Assembly: GCA_030529205.1 (NCBI GenBank)
Contig: JAUMXJ010000001.1
Coordinates: 1-9,782, forward strand
From: Bacillota bacterium
GTDB lineage: Bacteria > Bacillota > Clostridia > Peptostreptococcales > Acidaminobacteraceae
Reading direction: 5' to 3'
DNA: 9,782 nt
Of this stretch, positions 1-5,978 are shown in pieces. The stretch's first letter is position 1. Each line of letters opens with the position of its first letter. The notes beneath the pieces were generated by a model, which was given only the letters and a program-made list of their open reading frames with translations, had not been told where the DNA came from and did no database searches. The position numbers and the translations under genes are program-made.

Positions 1-1
1 G

Positions 2-445
2 TCACCCGCCAAAATCATCCGCCTGCCGCGGGAAAAAGACGATACGGATACCGCATTTGCTTTGAAATATGTCTTGGAGCTGGGTTTCAGGGAGATTTAT
101 CTCATCGGTGCATTCGGCGCTCTGGCGGACCACAGTCTCGCCAATCTCGGCCTGCTCAAATTTGCCAGGGACAGAGGATCAAGAGCGGTGCTGATCGACG
201 ACTATTCCGTCATGGAGGTCATCACGGGGACCTCACGCATCTCCGACAGCCACCGTTACTTTTCGCTTCTCGCCATTTACGGAACGGCAAGCAATGTCAG
301 CATTTCCAATGCAAAATACCGAATAAAAAACGCCACCGTCACACCGGAAAACCCTTTCGCCGTGAGCAATGAAATCATCGACGGCGATGCCCTGGTTTGC
401 ATCGGTGAAGGGGCGCTTCTATTGATTCAATCCGATCAACACTAA
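2..445 (+). CDS. thiN: Thiamine pyrophosphokinase, C-terminal part (5' end outside window)
   Basis: The open frame is already running at the left edge, so the N-terminus is missing; 147 residues are visible. Thiamine pyrophosphokinase transfers pyrophosphate from ATP to thiamine to make the cofactor thiamine diphosphate in the cytosol. The visible part starts with the family's catalytic segment EKDDTDTAFAL (residues 11-21), continues with IYLIGAFGALADHSLANLGLL (32-52), which matches the family pattern G-x-x-G-G-R-x-D-H-x-L-A-N, and ends with the thiamine-binding beta domain, including YFSLLAIYG and FAVSNEIIDGDALV. One oddity is that the Arg normally found in the GGRxDH motif is Leu here (residue 41, codon 122-124). 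The TTG at 62 is an internal codon and not the start. The gene runs toward csrA and its TAA (443-445) overlaps the csrA stop. The family assignment is firm; activity is presumed. Confidence 0.9.
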   Translation, partial: SPAKIIRLPREKDDTDTAFALKYVLELGFREIYLIGAFGALADHSLANLGLLKFARDRGSRAVLIDDYSVMEVITGTSRISDSHRYFSLLAIYGTASNVSISNAKYRIKNATVTPENPFAVSNEIIDGDALVCIGEGALLLIQSDQH

Positions 446-690
446 TTCTTTTCTTGATCTCTCCCGATTTTGTCCAACTCTCTTTTCAGAGCTCCAAGTG
501 AGGTTTGACTGATGAGAGCCTCCTTATTGCTGGTTCCCACGCGTTCATATACCTCACTTCTCAGAATAACGACATTTTTCGGTGCGTCGATTCCGATTTT
601 CACTTTATTGTCTTCAATCCCGAGGACATAAACCTTGATATTGTCCCCAAAAACAATCCCTTCATCTTTTTTTCTCGTCAGAATCAGCAT
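442..690 (-). CDS. csrA: Carbon storage/translational regulator CsrA
   Basis: An 82-residue protein of the usual CsrA size plus a short tail. CsrA is a homodimeric RNA-binding protein that binds GGA motifs in leader RNAs; in Firmicutes it represses translation of flagellin (hag) and is itself held in check by FliW. The sequence shows the family start MLILTRKKDEGIVFGDNIKV, with Leu4 and Arg6 in the first RNA-binding strand, then VKIGIDAPKNVVILRSEVYE with Arg44, the other key RNA-contact residue. The last 20 or so residues (SLGALKRELDKIGRDQEKN) are a charged helical extension that varies in the family. The start ATG lies one base beyond the fliW stop codon, and the Shine-Dalgarno (GAGGGGG, 695-701) is made of the last two fliW codons, so translation is probably coupled to fliW. 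In B. subtilis the next gene is hag; here a convergent thiN follows instead. Confidence 0.96.
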   Translation of the reverse strand: MLILTRKKDEGIVFGDNIKVYVLGIEDNKVKIGIDAPKNVVILRSEVYERVGTSNKEALISQTSLGALKRELDKIGRDQEKN

Positions 691-691
691 G

Positions 692-1123
692 CTACCCCCT
701 CTTTTTGAACAGCGGGTGGTTGATGTCGTCTATTTCTTCCAATGCGACCTGCATCCCTTTGCGATTGGTTGTATTGATAATAATCGGTGCGGTTAGGTTG
801 ATGGTGGAGAATTCCACTTTTTTCGGCACGGTGACGACACCGTATACATACAGTTCTTCCGGCGTCTTGATGGACAACTTGTTGACAACGGAATCGTTCA
901 GATTAAAATCATAGTCTTCCACAAACAAAAACGGACTTGTGACGACAAATGCCACATCCGGATTGTCGATACACTGGAGATAATGAAACGGAAAATCATT
1001 GTCTTCCGACAGTATAAGCACATACTTCCTTGTATCTTCAAATCCGGGGATGCCCTCGTCAAAAGTGATTACGGCATCTTCCGCGTATTCGATTTCTCCT
1101 AAATTTCTGCTTATAAATCTCAT
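692..1123 (-). CDS. fliW: Flagellar assembly factor FliW (CsrA antagonist)
   Basis: A 143-residue cytosolic protein of normal FliW length. FliW binds either flagellin or CsrA; when flagellin has been exported, free FliW takes up CsrA and relieves repression of flagellin translation. Family signatures are visible in order: the N-terminal strand FISRNLGEIEYAEDAVITFDEG followed by IPGFED (residues 25-30), FHYLQCIDNPDVAFVVTSPF in the middle, and NLTAPIIINTTNRKGMQVAL near the C-terminus. The start agrees with the usual FliW N-terminus. The ribosome site is unusual: AGGAG ends 11 bases before the ATG, while a second AGAGGA abuts the ATG directly. The preceding DUF6470 gene ends 43 bases upstream and csrA starts one base after the fliW stop, giving the standard DUF6470-fliW-csrA block. 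Confidence 0.96.
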   Translation of the reverse strand: MRFISRNLGEIEYAEDAVITFDEGIPGFEDTRKYVLILSEDNDFPFHYLQCIDNPDVAFVVTSPFLFVEDYDFNLNDSVVNKLSIKTPEELYVYGVVTVPKKVEFSTINLTAPIIINTTNRKGMQVALEEIDDINHPLFKKRG

Positions 1124-1166
1124 TCCTCTATTTTGCTCCTCTCTGCGTTTATGATATCAAATTTCA

Positions 1167-1667
1167 TCAATATGTGTAATACTCAAATTTACCGGGCGTA
1201 TAGGAAATCTGTACCCTTTTTCCCGTATCGGAAACATGCACTCTTCCCGGCTTGTAATGATAGTTCTTGGTGGCGGGATCCACCGTAATCTTCGGCGGCG
1301 TAGCCGGGATAACACCGTAGCCGAATTCCTGTTCAAACATTCCGAACGCGTTGTAATCCGCCTGTTCGGCAATCATGTCCGCACCGTTCTGAATTTCGAT
1401 AAACTGATTGCCGTTGTCGACAATCCGGGCAATCCCTTTTGCAAGTACGGATTGCCCGTAAGATGTATTATCCGCACGAAAATCCGCCATCCCCTTCAGA
1501 CCTACTTCGGCAAAGCTCTGACTTTGATCGATGTGAATTTTGCCGAGTTTGTGTTCCATTTCGAGTCTTGGTTTTTCGGTCGTGATATGTATGACATTCC
1601 AAGCGCCGTTTCCCTTCATATCGGTACGCGCCGGCGTCCTATTCCATCCGAGTCTGACTAATTTCAT
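1167..1667 (-). CDS. yviE: DUF6470 family protein (YviE-like), flagellar-cluster protein of unknown function
   Basis: A 166-residue protein with no signal peptide, no membrane segment and no cysteine. It resembles the DUF6470/YviE family, found almost always next to fliW in Firmicute flagellar clusters, whose function I do not know. The family pattern is visible from about residue 33: PRLEMEHKLGKIHIDQSQ, then FAEVGLKGMADF, a helical segment GQSVLAKGIARIVDNGNQFIEIQNG, and a C-terminal string of short beta segments (PPKITVDPATKNYHYKPGRVHV and VQISYTPGKFEYYTY). About 30 residues precede the domain. A second ATG at residue 17 (1617-1619) would remove half of these, but neither start has a strong Shine-Dalgarno; the longer one is kept because it begins only 17 bases after the flgL stop. 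The gene ends in tandem TGA TGA stops. The symbol is taken from position and similarity, the role from context only. Confidence 0.85.
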   Translation of the reverse strand: MKLVRLGWNRTPARTDMKGNGAWNVIHITTEKPRLEMEHKLGKIHIDQSQSFAEVGLKGMADFRADNTSYGQSVLAKGIARIVDNGNQFIEIQNGADMIAEQADYNAFGMFEQEFGYGVIPATPPKITVDPATKNYHYKPGRVHVSDTGKRVQISYTPGKFEYYTY

Positions 1668-1684
1668 ATAACGCGCTTCAATTA

Positions 1685-3289
1685 CTACTTAATAAAGTCG
1701 ACCAGGGAAGGCTGTATCACCCTGGAGCCGACGGACAATGAGGCACGATAAACGTTTTCCATGTTCTTGAACAGTGTAATCAATGTTCCGTAGTCCTCAT
1801 TTTTGATTTTATCCATCAAACCCGTGAATGTCACGGTATTCTCTTCAATACGTCCCTTGATATAGTGTAAGCGGTTTGTTCGCCCTCCGATATCTCCGAG
1901 CACGGACAACGCCTGATCCAGCTGCTTACCCATAATATCAATATTTTGTCTCACTTTATCGTAATCTCCCGTATGCAACGCCTCGATAAAGCGATCCACA
2001 TCATGGAGCATTTGCGACTTGGTTGCGATAACCGAATCCACCTTCAACTCGCCCTGAGTCACTTCGAACTTGAGATGAGCCGCGTGTGCGACATCCGCCC
2101 GAACCACACCTGTTCCGAAATGAGCATCCAGCGAAGATTGAAGTGCGGTCTGCAGCGCCGCGGCGTCGGGATAAGCGGAAAAATCCAGCTTGATATGCGC
2201 CGTCTTCGTCTTGCCGTCTTCATCGGTGTGTGTCACAACGATGCTTCTTTCTTTTTGCTCACGAGCGACGAGACTGTCCATCACTTTCAGCCCGCCGTGT
2301 GCACCGGCATCATAGACGCCGTTGACGGAATCTACGCCGTTTACATTTCTCACATCCTGAATATCCGCCGCATTTTCGTTAATGGAAATGGTGTGCGCGG
2401 CCCCCGCTTTTTTGTTGCGAATGACAAATCTGTCATTGTCATCAAAGAAGATGTCGGCATGATCGCTCAATTTGTGACCGAGTGCATTTTCCGCATTTGC
2501 AAACGCCCTGACAAATCGCTTCTTGTCCATCGGATTCGTGTGGTCGCTTGTCAGCTCGCTCGTCTTCACCGTGAAATCCACACCGTCCACATTGACCTTG
2601 ATCGTACTGCCGTCGTACGCCTTTGTCGCATCGACCTTCATATTGATTTCAGAACGTTCCGCAGGAGTCGCTTTTACGGTCGCACGCGGCATAAAATCGG
2701 TCATCAGATTATGTTCCGGTACAATTCCGAACAACTGTGTCGGATGTACCCCGACCTTCATGATTTCTCCGACTGTAACCTCATACTGTATCACCGGTTT
2801 TTCTTCCACGCGCTCCGTCGTCATCAGGAGATGGAAAGATCCGTCCTCGTTAAAAAGCTTTTTATCGGTCTCCAGTCCGGAGAAGATATAGTTTCCCCCA
2901 TTGGTAGAGTTTCCGAGGATGACAAGCTCTTTTTTCAATTGTTCGATTTCAATTGCGTATTTTTTGATATCCTCAGGGGTCTTCGGTTCATTCGACGCCG
3001 CAATCGCATGCTCTCTGAGCGTATGGAGAATCTCTTTGATATTCATCACGGCGTTGTGCGACACATTGTTGTACCCGTCTGCTGAAGTTACCGTTGACTT
3101 AAACTGCTGCAACATATTGACATCGGAGGTATATTTGAGAACTCTCGACACCCCGACGGGGTCATCCGAAGGGCGAAAAATACGTTTTCCTCCGCTGCTC
3201 AACTGCTTATGATACTTCGCCATATTGTTCTGATTGAGATTGAGATTGTAAAGCATCTCTCTCATCAACATATTATTACTGATTCTCAT
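1685..3289 (-). CDS. flgL: Flagellar hook-associated protein 3 (hook-filament junction protein FlgL)
   Basis: A 534-residue junction protein that sits between FlgK and the flagellin filament after export through the flagellar type III apparatus with the help of FlgN. The flagellin-type N-terminal helices are clear: MRISNNMLMREMLYNLNLNQ, then KYHKQLSSGGKRIFRPSDDP (residues 25-44), the hallmark of FlgL and flagellin, and NGGNYIFSGLETDKKLF (130-146), typical of FlgL. The C-terminal flagellin-like helices are SVLGDIGGRTNRLHYIKGRIEENTVTF (462-488) and the tail ending in SLVDFIK. At 534 residues it is much longer than the roughly 300 of B. subtilis FlgL. The extra length, residues about 205-425, contains two modules resembling the flagellin hook IN motif (about 225-302 and 348-412). 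Start at 3287-3289 has a good site (AGGAG). The gene lies 15 bases after flgK. Confidence 0.96.
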   Translation of the reverse strand: MRISNNMLMREMLYNLNLNQNNMAKYHKQLSSGGKRIFRPSDDPVGVSRVLKYTSDVNMLQQFKSTVTSADGYNNVSHNAVMNIKEILHTLREHAIAASNEPKTPEDIKKYAIEIEQLKKELVILGNSTNGGNYIFSGLETDKKLFNEDGSFHLLMTTERVEEKPVIQYEVTVGEIMKVGVHPTQLFGIVPEHNLMTDFMPRATVKATPAERSEINMKVDATKAYDGSTIKVNVDGVDFTVKTSELTSDHTNPMDKKRFVRAFANAENALGHKLSDHADIFFDDNDRFVIRNKKAGAAHTISINENAADIQDVRNVNGVDSVNGVYDAGAHGGLKVMDSLVAREQKERSIVVTHTDEDGKTKTAHIKLDFSAYPDAAALQTALQSSLDAHFGTGVVRADVAHAAHLKFEVTQGELKVDSVIATKSQMLHDVDRFIEALHTGDYDKVRQNIDIMGKQLDQALSVLGDIGGRTNRLHYIKGRIEENTVTFTGLMDKIKNEDYGTLITLFKNMENVYRASLSVGSRVIQPSLVDFIK

Positions 3290-3304
3290 ACCGATCTCCT
3301 ACTC

Positions 3305-4957
3305 CTATCTACCGACCAATCCCAATCTGTTTACAAGCAAATCGAGCATTTCATCAAAAACATTGACCATCCTGGCATTTGCGGAATATGCGGTCTGATA
3401 TTTCATCATGGACGCAATCTCCTCATCCAGTGAGACGGACATCACCGACTCGCGATTGATATTGTACTCTTTTACCAACAATTCCTGATTCTTGGTCACT
3501 CTGTATGCGTCCTGAGCATCCACCCCCAGGTTGGAAACCAAAGACTTCACGAAATCATCCGGCGCACCCCAATCGAACATATCCAAATGATGTCTTGTCT
3601 GAATCATCTTCAGCGCATTGGTGGAATCGCCCGCAAGGTTTTCCTTCTTGGTTGCCGCCGCAAGCTTGTTCAAATCCTCAAGATCCGAAGCCAACGAAAG
3701 CTCGGACGCCTTGATTTTATCAACAATATAGAATTTTTCATCCGATTGAAAAATCGTCTTATTCGCATAGAGCGGATTGTTTGCCAGGATTTGGTTCTTA
3801 TTCTCTCGGATTTTTGCCAATTTTTCCTTTTCGGACAAATTCTCCGTGCCTTTCAGAACCGTCTCCGTGGTCTCGACGGCACTCGCTCCGTTTAATCCTT
3901 TCTTGAGTAAGTGCTCCCTGAATTGCGCCGAGCTCATCCCGTTCGTCGTAAACACAAAATGACCGGAAGAGCCGTCCAATCCGTATCCCTTTGCGTGCAC
4001 TTCGTTCATCTCCGAAATGAATGTGGAAGCAAATTCATTGAGCTTATCAATGTAGTACGGGATGCCCTTTAAATCTCCGATCGGATTGTCCCGCACATCC
4101 TTCAAACCCTTCAGCTTTCCGGATCTTAAAAAGATTTCATTCCCGTTTGACCATGTCGCATCGTAAATGCCGTAGCTGTCATCATCATTGAGTCGGGTCT
4201 CACGCGGAGACATTTTGAACTGATCCGCACGATAATGCGATACCAGATGTTGTCCTCCGACCAGGACATGGAAGCGTTTTTTCTCATCTTCGTAATATTC
4301 GACATTCACATAGTTCGACAATTCATCCACCAGGACATTTCTTCTGTCGCGCAAGTCATTGGATCTTCCGCCCTCAATCTCGGCCTTGTGAATCGCCTCA
4401 TTCATATCTCTTATTTTCTGTGCATATCCGTTGACGGTGTCCACTGCGGATCTGAACTGAAAGTTGAGGTCTTTTTGAATATCTTTGAGCATATTGGAAC
4501 TGCGTCTCATCGCCTCCGAAAACGCAATAATATTCTGTCTGAGCGTCGCTCTTGCGGTCAAGTTTTCGGGATTCTCCTGCCAGGTTCTGAGCGCTTCATA
4601 AAATTTATCCAATCTCGTAGACAAACCGAACTCGGAAGGTTCGTTGAAAATGTCCTCCAACTGCTTGAGAACCTCGGTTCTGGACTCCCATTCGCTCTTG
4701 ACGCTGTTTTCAAAGCGCAATTTATAGTCGAGATATTCATCTCGAACCTGTCTGATTGGGGTGATATCAACGCCTCTTCCGATCGAACCCATTCCGCCCG
4801 GAAGGTGATACGGGTTGTACGCCTGCGTATCCATCATCTGTCGCGAATATCCCTTTGTTCCCGCATTGGAAACGTTATGGGATACGATTCCAAGTTGCCT
4901 TTGGTTTGCAAACAAGCCCGACAACGCAATATTCAATCCTAAAAATCCGTTCGACAT
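3305..4957 (-). CDS. flgK: Flagellar hook-associated protein 1 (FlgK)
   Basis: A 550-residue exported protein forming the first ring of the hook-filament junction, directly on the hook. N-terminal rod/hook-type motif SGLFANQRQLGIVSHNVSNAGTKGYSRQ (residues 13-40) and GSIGRGVDITPIRQVRDEYLD (57-77) are diagnostic; the C-terminal DEEIASMMKYQTAYSANARMVNVFDEMLDLLVNRLG (511-546) is the matching hook-protein C-terminal helix. The middle (about 325-450) is variable, with a lysine/glutamate-rich helical stretch near 372-388. An in-frame ATG at 4984 exists, but the start at 4955-4957 is preferred because the family begins S-x-G/F-x-x-L-N-x-A and because GAGGT (4962-4966) lies four bases upstream. It follows flgN after a 54-base gap and is followed by flgL. 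Like FlgL, it has no cysteine, which is common in secreted flagellar subunits. Confidence 0.96.
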   Translation of the reverse strand: MSNGFLGLNIALSGLFANQRQLGIVSHNVSNAGTKGYSRQMMDTQAYNPYHLPGGMGSIGRGVDITPIRQVRDEYLDYKLRFENSVKSEWESRTEVLKQLEDIFNEPSEFGLSTRLDKFYEALRTWQENPENLTARATLRQNIIAFSEAMRRSSNMLKDIQKDLNFQFRSAVDTVNGYAQKIRDMNEAIHKAEIEGGRSNDLRDRRNVLVDELSNYVNVEYYEDEKKRFHVLVGGQHLVSHYRADQFKMSPRETRLNDDDSYGIYDATWSNGNEIFLRSGKLKGLKDVRDNPIGDLKGIPYYIDKLNEFASTFISEMNEVHAKGYGLDGSSGHFVFTTNGMSSAQFREHLLKKGLNGASAVETTETVLKGTENLSEKEKLAKIRENKNQILANNPLYANKTIFQSDEKFYIVDKIKASELSLASDLEDLNKLAAATKKENLAGDSTNALKMIQTRHHLDMFDWGAPDDFVKSLVSNLGVDAQDAYRVTKNQELLVKEYNINRESVMSVSLDEEIASMMKYQTAYSANARMVNVFDEMLDLLVNRLGLVGR

Positions 4958-4961
4958 AAAT

Positions 4962-4966
4962 ACCTC
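4962..4966 (-). promoter_or_regulatory. Shine-Dalgarno of flgK that fixes its start
   Basis: GAGGT, four bases before the ATG at 4957. The ATG at 4984, nine codons upstream in frame, has no comparable site, so the shorter start is chosen. Confidence 0.7.
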
Positions 4967-5011
4967 AATACTTTCATCACACAATCATCTGTCAGTTCCG
5001 CAAGGACAAAG

Positions 5012-5485
5012 CTAAATCCTGACGTCAAATATACTCTTGCGCTCTTTCTCTCCGTAACCCGCTTCGACATCGTCTTCCGTAAGCATCTGAATGCTGAGAT
5101 CGATGAGTGCGATTTTGTCTTCGAGCAGTTTGCTGTTGAACTTCGTCTCTTCACTGACCGTCCTGATGCCGACCAGGAGCTTATTTTTCTTGTCCATAAG
5201 CACTCTTCTCTCGTCATCCGGCAGTTGAACCGCAAGCTCAGAAATGGTTTTAAAATCCTTAAACCCGTGAACTTCCACAAGTTCCTTCACAGCTTTCCCT
5301 CTGATATCCTCCAACTTATAAAGAGCGCCGACAAGTCCCATCTCATGATTGACGAGTTTCTCCAGCTCATCCATCTTCTGATCGTTTATCAACGCCCTCT
5401 TTTTGGTTGCAATTTCAAGAAGTTCCGCGTATATTTCATTGGCCTTGTCCAAAGAGCCAAGCAACAATTCCAAACTCTTATTCAT
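5012..5485 (-). CDS. flgN: FlgN family flagellar export chaperone
   Basis: A 157-residue all-helical cytosolic protein of the FlgN type (YvyG in B. subtilis). FlgN binds the C-terminal regions of FlgK and FlgL and brings them to the flagellar export gate. Sequence conservation in this family is weak; the assignment rests on the N-terminal helix LELLLGSLDKANEIYAELLEIATKKRALI, followed by LEKLVNHEMGLVGALYKLEDIRGKAVKEL, the usual FlgN pattern (a long helix, a 'K-x-x-L-I' type turn, then E-x-x-L-x-x-x-L-x-x-L-E-x-x-R), and on its place between flgM and flgK. No signal peptide, membrane segment or cysteine is present. The ribosome site is only moderate (AAGGG, about 11 bases before the ATG). A hairpin with a U-rich tract lies between flgM and this gene and may reduce its transcription. 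Confidence 0.88.
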   Translation of the reverse strand: MNKSLELLLGSLDKANEIYAELLEIATKKRALINDQKMDELEKLVNHEMGLVGALYKLEDIRGKAVKELVEVHGFKDFKTISELAVQLPDDERRVLMDKKNKLLVGIRTVSEETKFNSKLLEDKIALIDLSIQMLTEDDVEAGYGEKERKSIFDVRI

Positions 5486-5508
5486 ATAGCACCATCCCTT
5501 TCGCTTAC

Positions 5509-5537
5509 AAAAAAGAAGCGGGGATTATAAAATCCCC
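5509..5537 (-). terminator. Hairpin plus U-rich tract overlapping the flgM stop codon (possible internal terminator)
   Basis: Read on the minus strand, GGGGATT-TTAT-AATCCCC (5537-5520) is a perfect 7-bp stem with a 4-base loop, followed after GC by TTCTTTTTT. The flgM TAA (5527-5525) lies in the loop and the start of the second arm, so ribosomes ending flgM translation would cover the hairpin. It has the form of an intrinsic terminator but lies inside an operon, so partial termination or an RNA 3'-end stabiliser is the likely role. The plus strand lacks a U-tract after the stem. Confidence 0.55.
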
Positions 5538-5800
5538 ACATGGGACATAAGTTTTTCAATAACTTCTTCCGCACTTGGTTTATACTTTCCGGAAGCCATG
5601 AGACTCTTAATTTCGGCAACTCTGTCCTCTCTGATCTCCGGAAGCGCATCAAATGCTTTTTTCGCCGCTTGAAGCTCACGCGCTGTGGAGGATATTTCCA
5701 CCTTGTCCTTCGCGACATTCTCCGTGCCGGCAACTCTCCTGACATTCTTGCCATAGGCTCTCATAACATTTGAAATGCCTGTACTTTGAGTGATTTTCAT
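5525..5800 (-). CDS. flgM: Anti-sigma-28 factor FlgM
   Basis: A 91-residue protein, the normal FlgM size. FlgM binds sigma-D (sigma-28/FliA) in the cytosol and blocks late flagellar genes until the hook-basal body is complete. The N-terminal half (MKITQSTGISNVMRAYGKNV) is the usual poorly structured region. The sigma-binding C-terminal half is clear: DKVEISSTARELQAAKKAFDALPEIREDRVAEIKSLMASGKYKPSAEEVIEKLM (residues 32-85), including the family pattern D-x-V-x-[IL]-S-x-x-A and the G-x-Y-x-[VP]-x-x-x-x-V-A/I-x-K-[LM] end. The frame is open upstream to an ATG at 5920, but that start would lie beyond the sigma-D-type promoter. The start at 5800 has an ideal Shine-Dalgarno (AAGGAGG, four-base spacing). 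It is the first gene of the flgM-csrA unit and diverges from nox. Confidence 0.95.
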   Translation of the reverse strand: MKITQSTGISNVMRAYGKNVRRVAGTENVAKDKVEISSTARELQAAKKAFDALPEIREDRVAEIKSLMASGKYKPSAEEVIEKLMSHVGIL

Positions 5801-5804
5801 AACG

Positions 5805-5811
5805 CCTCCTT
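5805..5811 (-). promoter_or_regulatory. Shine-Dalgarno of flgM that fixes its start
   Basis: AAGGAGG four bases before the ATG at 5800; the longer in-frame start at 5920 has nothing comparable and would make a protein 40 residues longer than FlgM. Confidence 0.85.
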
Positions 5812-5837
5812 GCTTCCCAATGGATCTTCTGTAATTT

Positions 5838-5863
5838 TTATCGGCAAAATGCGCATAGCTTAA
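5838..5863 (-). promoter_or_regulatory. Candidate sigma-D (sigma-28) promoter of the flgM-csrA unit
   Basis: On the minus strand GCCGATAA (5845-5838) is identical to the sigma-28 -10 consensus. Fourteen bases upstream lies TTAA (5863-5860), three of four matches to the TAAA core of the -35. The predicted start point, about 5830, would give a leader near 30 bases that contains the flgM Shine-Dalgarno and excludes the longer flgM start. In B. subtilis flgM also has a sigma-D promoter, so the position fits known biology. The -35 is imperfect. Confidence 0.75.
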
Positions 5864-5942
5864 GTAAAATTCTAAAAACCTTCTGTCCGACATCCCTCTT
5901 GTACCATTTATTAATTTCATATTTTTAATTTATTCAAAGTAT

Positions 5943-5971
5943 TTGCGTATTCTAATGATATTAATTATCAT
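5943..5971 (+). promoter_or_regulatory. Candidate sigma-A promoter of nox
   Basis: TTGCGT (5943-5948), 17-base spacer, TATCAT (5966-5971; five of six matches to TATAAT). The -35 matches only in TTG. The start point would fall near 5978, about 39 bases before the nox ATG. The spacer and -10 are covered by the 21-base palindrome described next. Confidence 0.5.
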
Positions 5972-5973
5972 TA
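5953..5973. promoter_or_regulatory. Fur/PerR-type operator overlapping the nox promoter
   Basis: A perfect inverted repeat TAATGATA / TATCATTA with a five-base centre (TTAAT). Its core TGATATTAATTATCA (5956-5970) matches the Fur 7-1-7 box TGATAATnATTATCA in 13 of 14 defined positions and the PerR box TTATAATnATTATAA in 11 of 14. It lies across the spacer and -10 of the candidate nox promoter, where binding would repress. No fur or perR gene lies in the window, so which family member binds is open; PerR would fit an oxygen-consuming enzyme, Fur fits the sequence better. Confidence 0.65.
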
Positions 5974-5978
5974 ATTTT

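Noticed and set aside
1610..1640. CCGATAT on the minus strand in the yviE coding region, resembling a sigma-D -10
   Set aside because: No TAAA-like -35 lies 14 to 16 bases upstream, and the bases are used as codons for Thr-Asp-Met.
2862..2872. ACCGATAA on the minus strand inside flgL, a second sigma-D -10 look-alike
   Set aside because: It encodes part of LETDKKL, a FlgL-typical stretch, and no matching -35 is present.
1946..3085. 379-codon open frame on the plus strand opposite flgL
   Set aside because: It is the complement of the clearly recognised flgL gene, has no ribosome site or known motif, and its composition (many Arg, His, Ile, Val) is typical of an antisense shadow.
4235..4942. 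235-codon open frame on the plus strand opposite flgK
   Set aside because: Shadow of flgK; no recognisable domain and no start signal.
5801..5920. 40-residue N-terminal extension of flgM from the ATG at 5920
   Set aside because: It would start upstream of the sigma-D-type promoter and exceed the normal FlgM length, whereas the ATG at 5800 has an ideal ribosome site.
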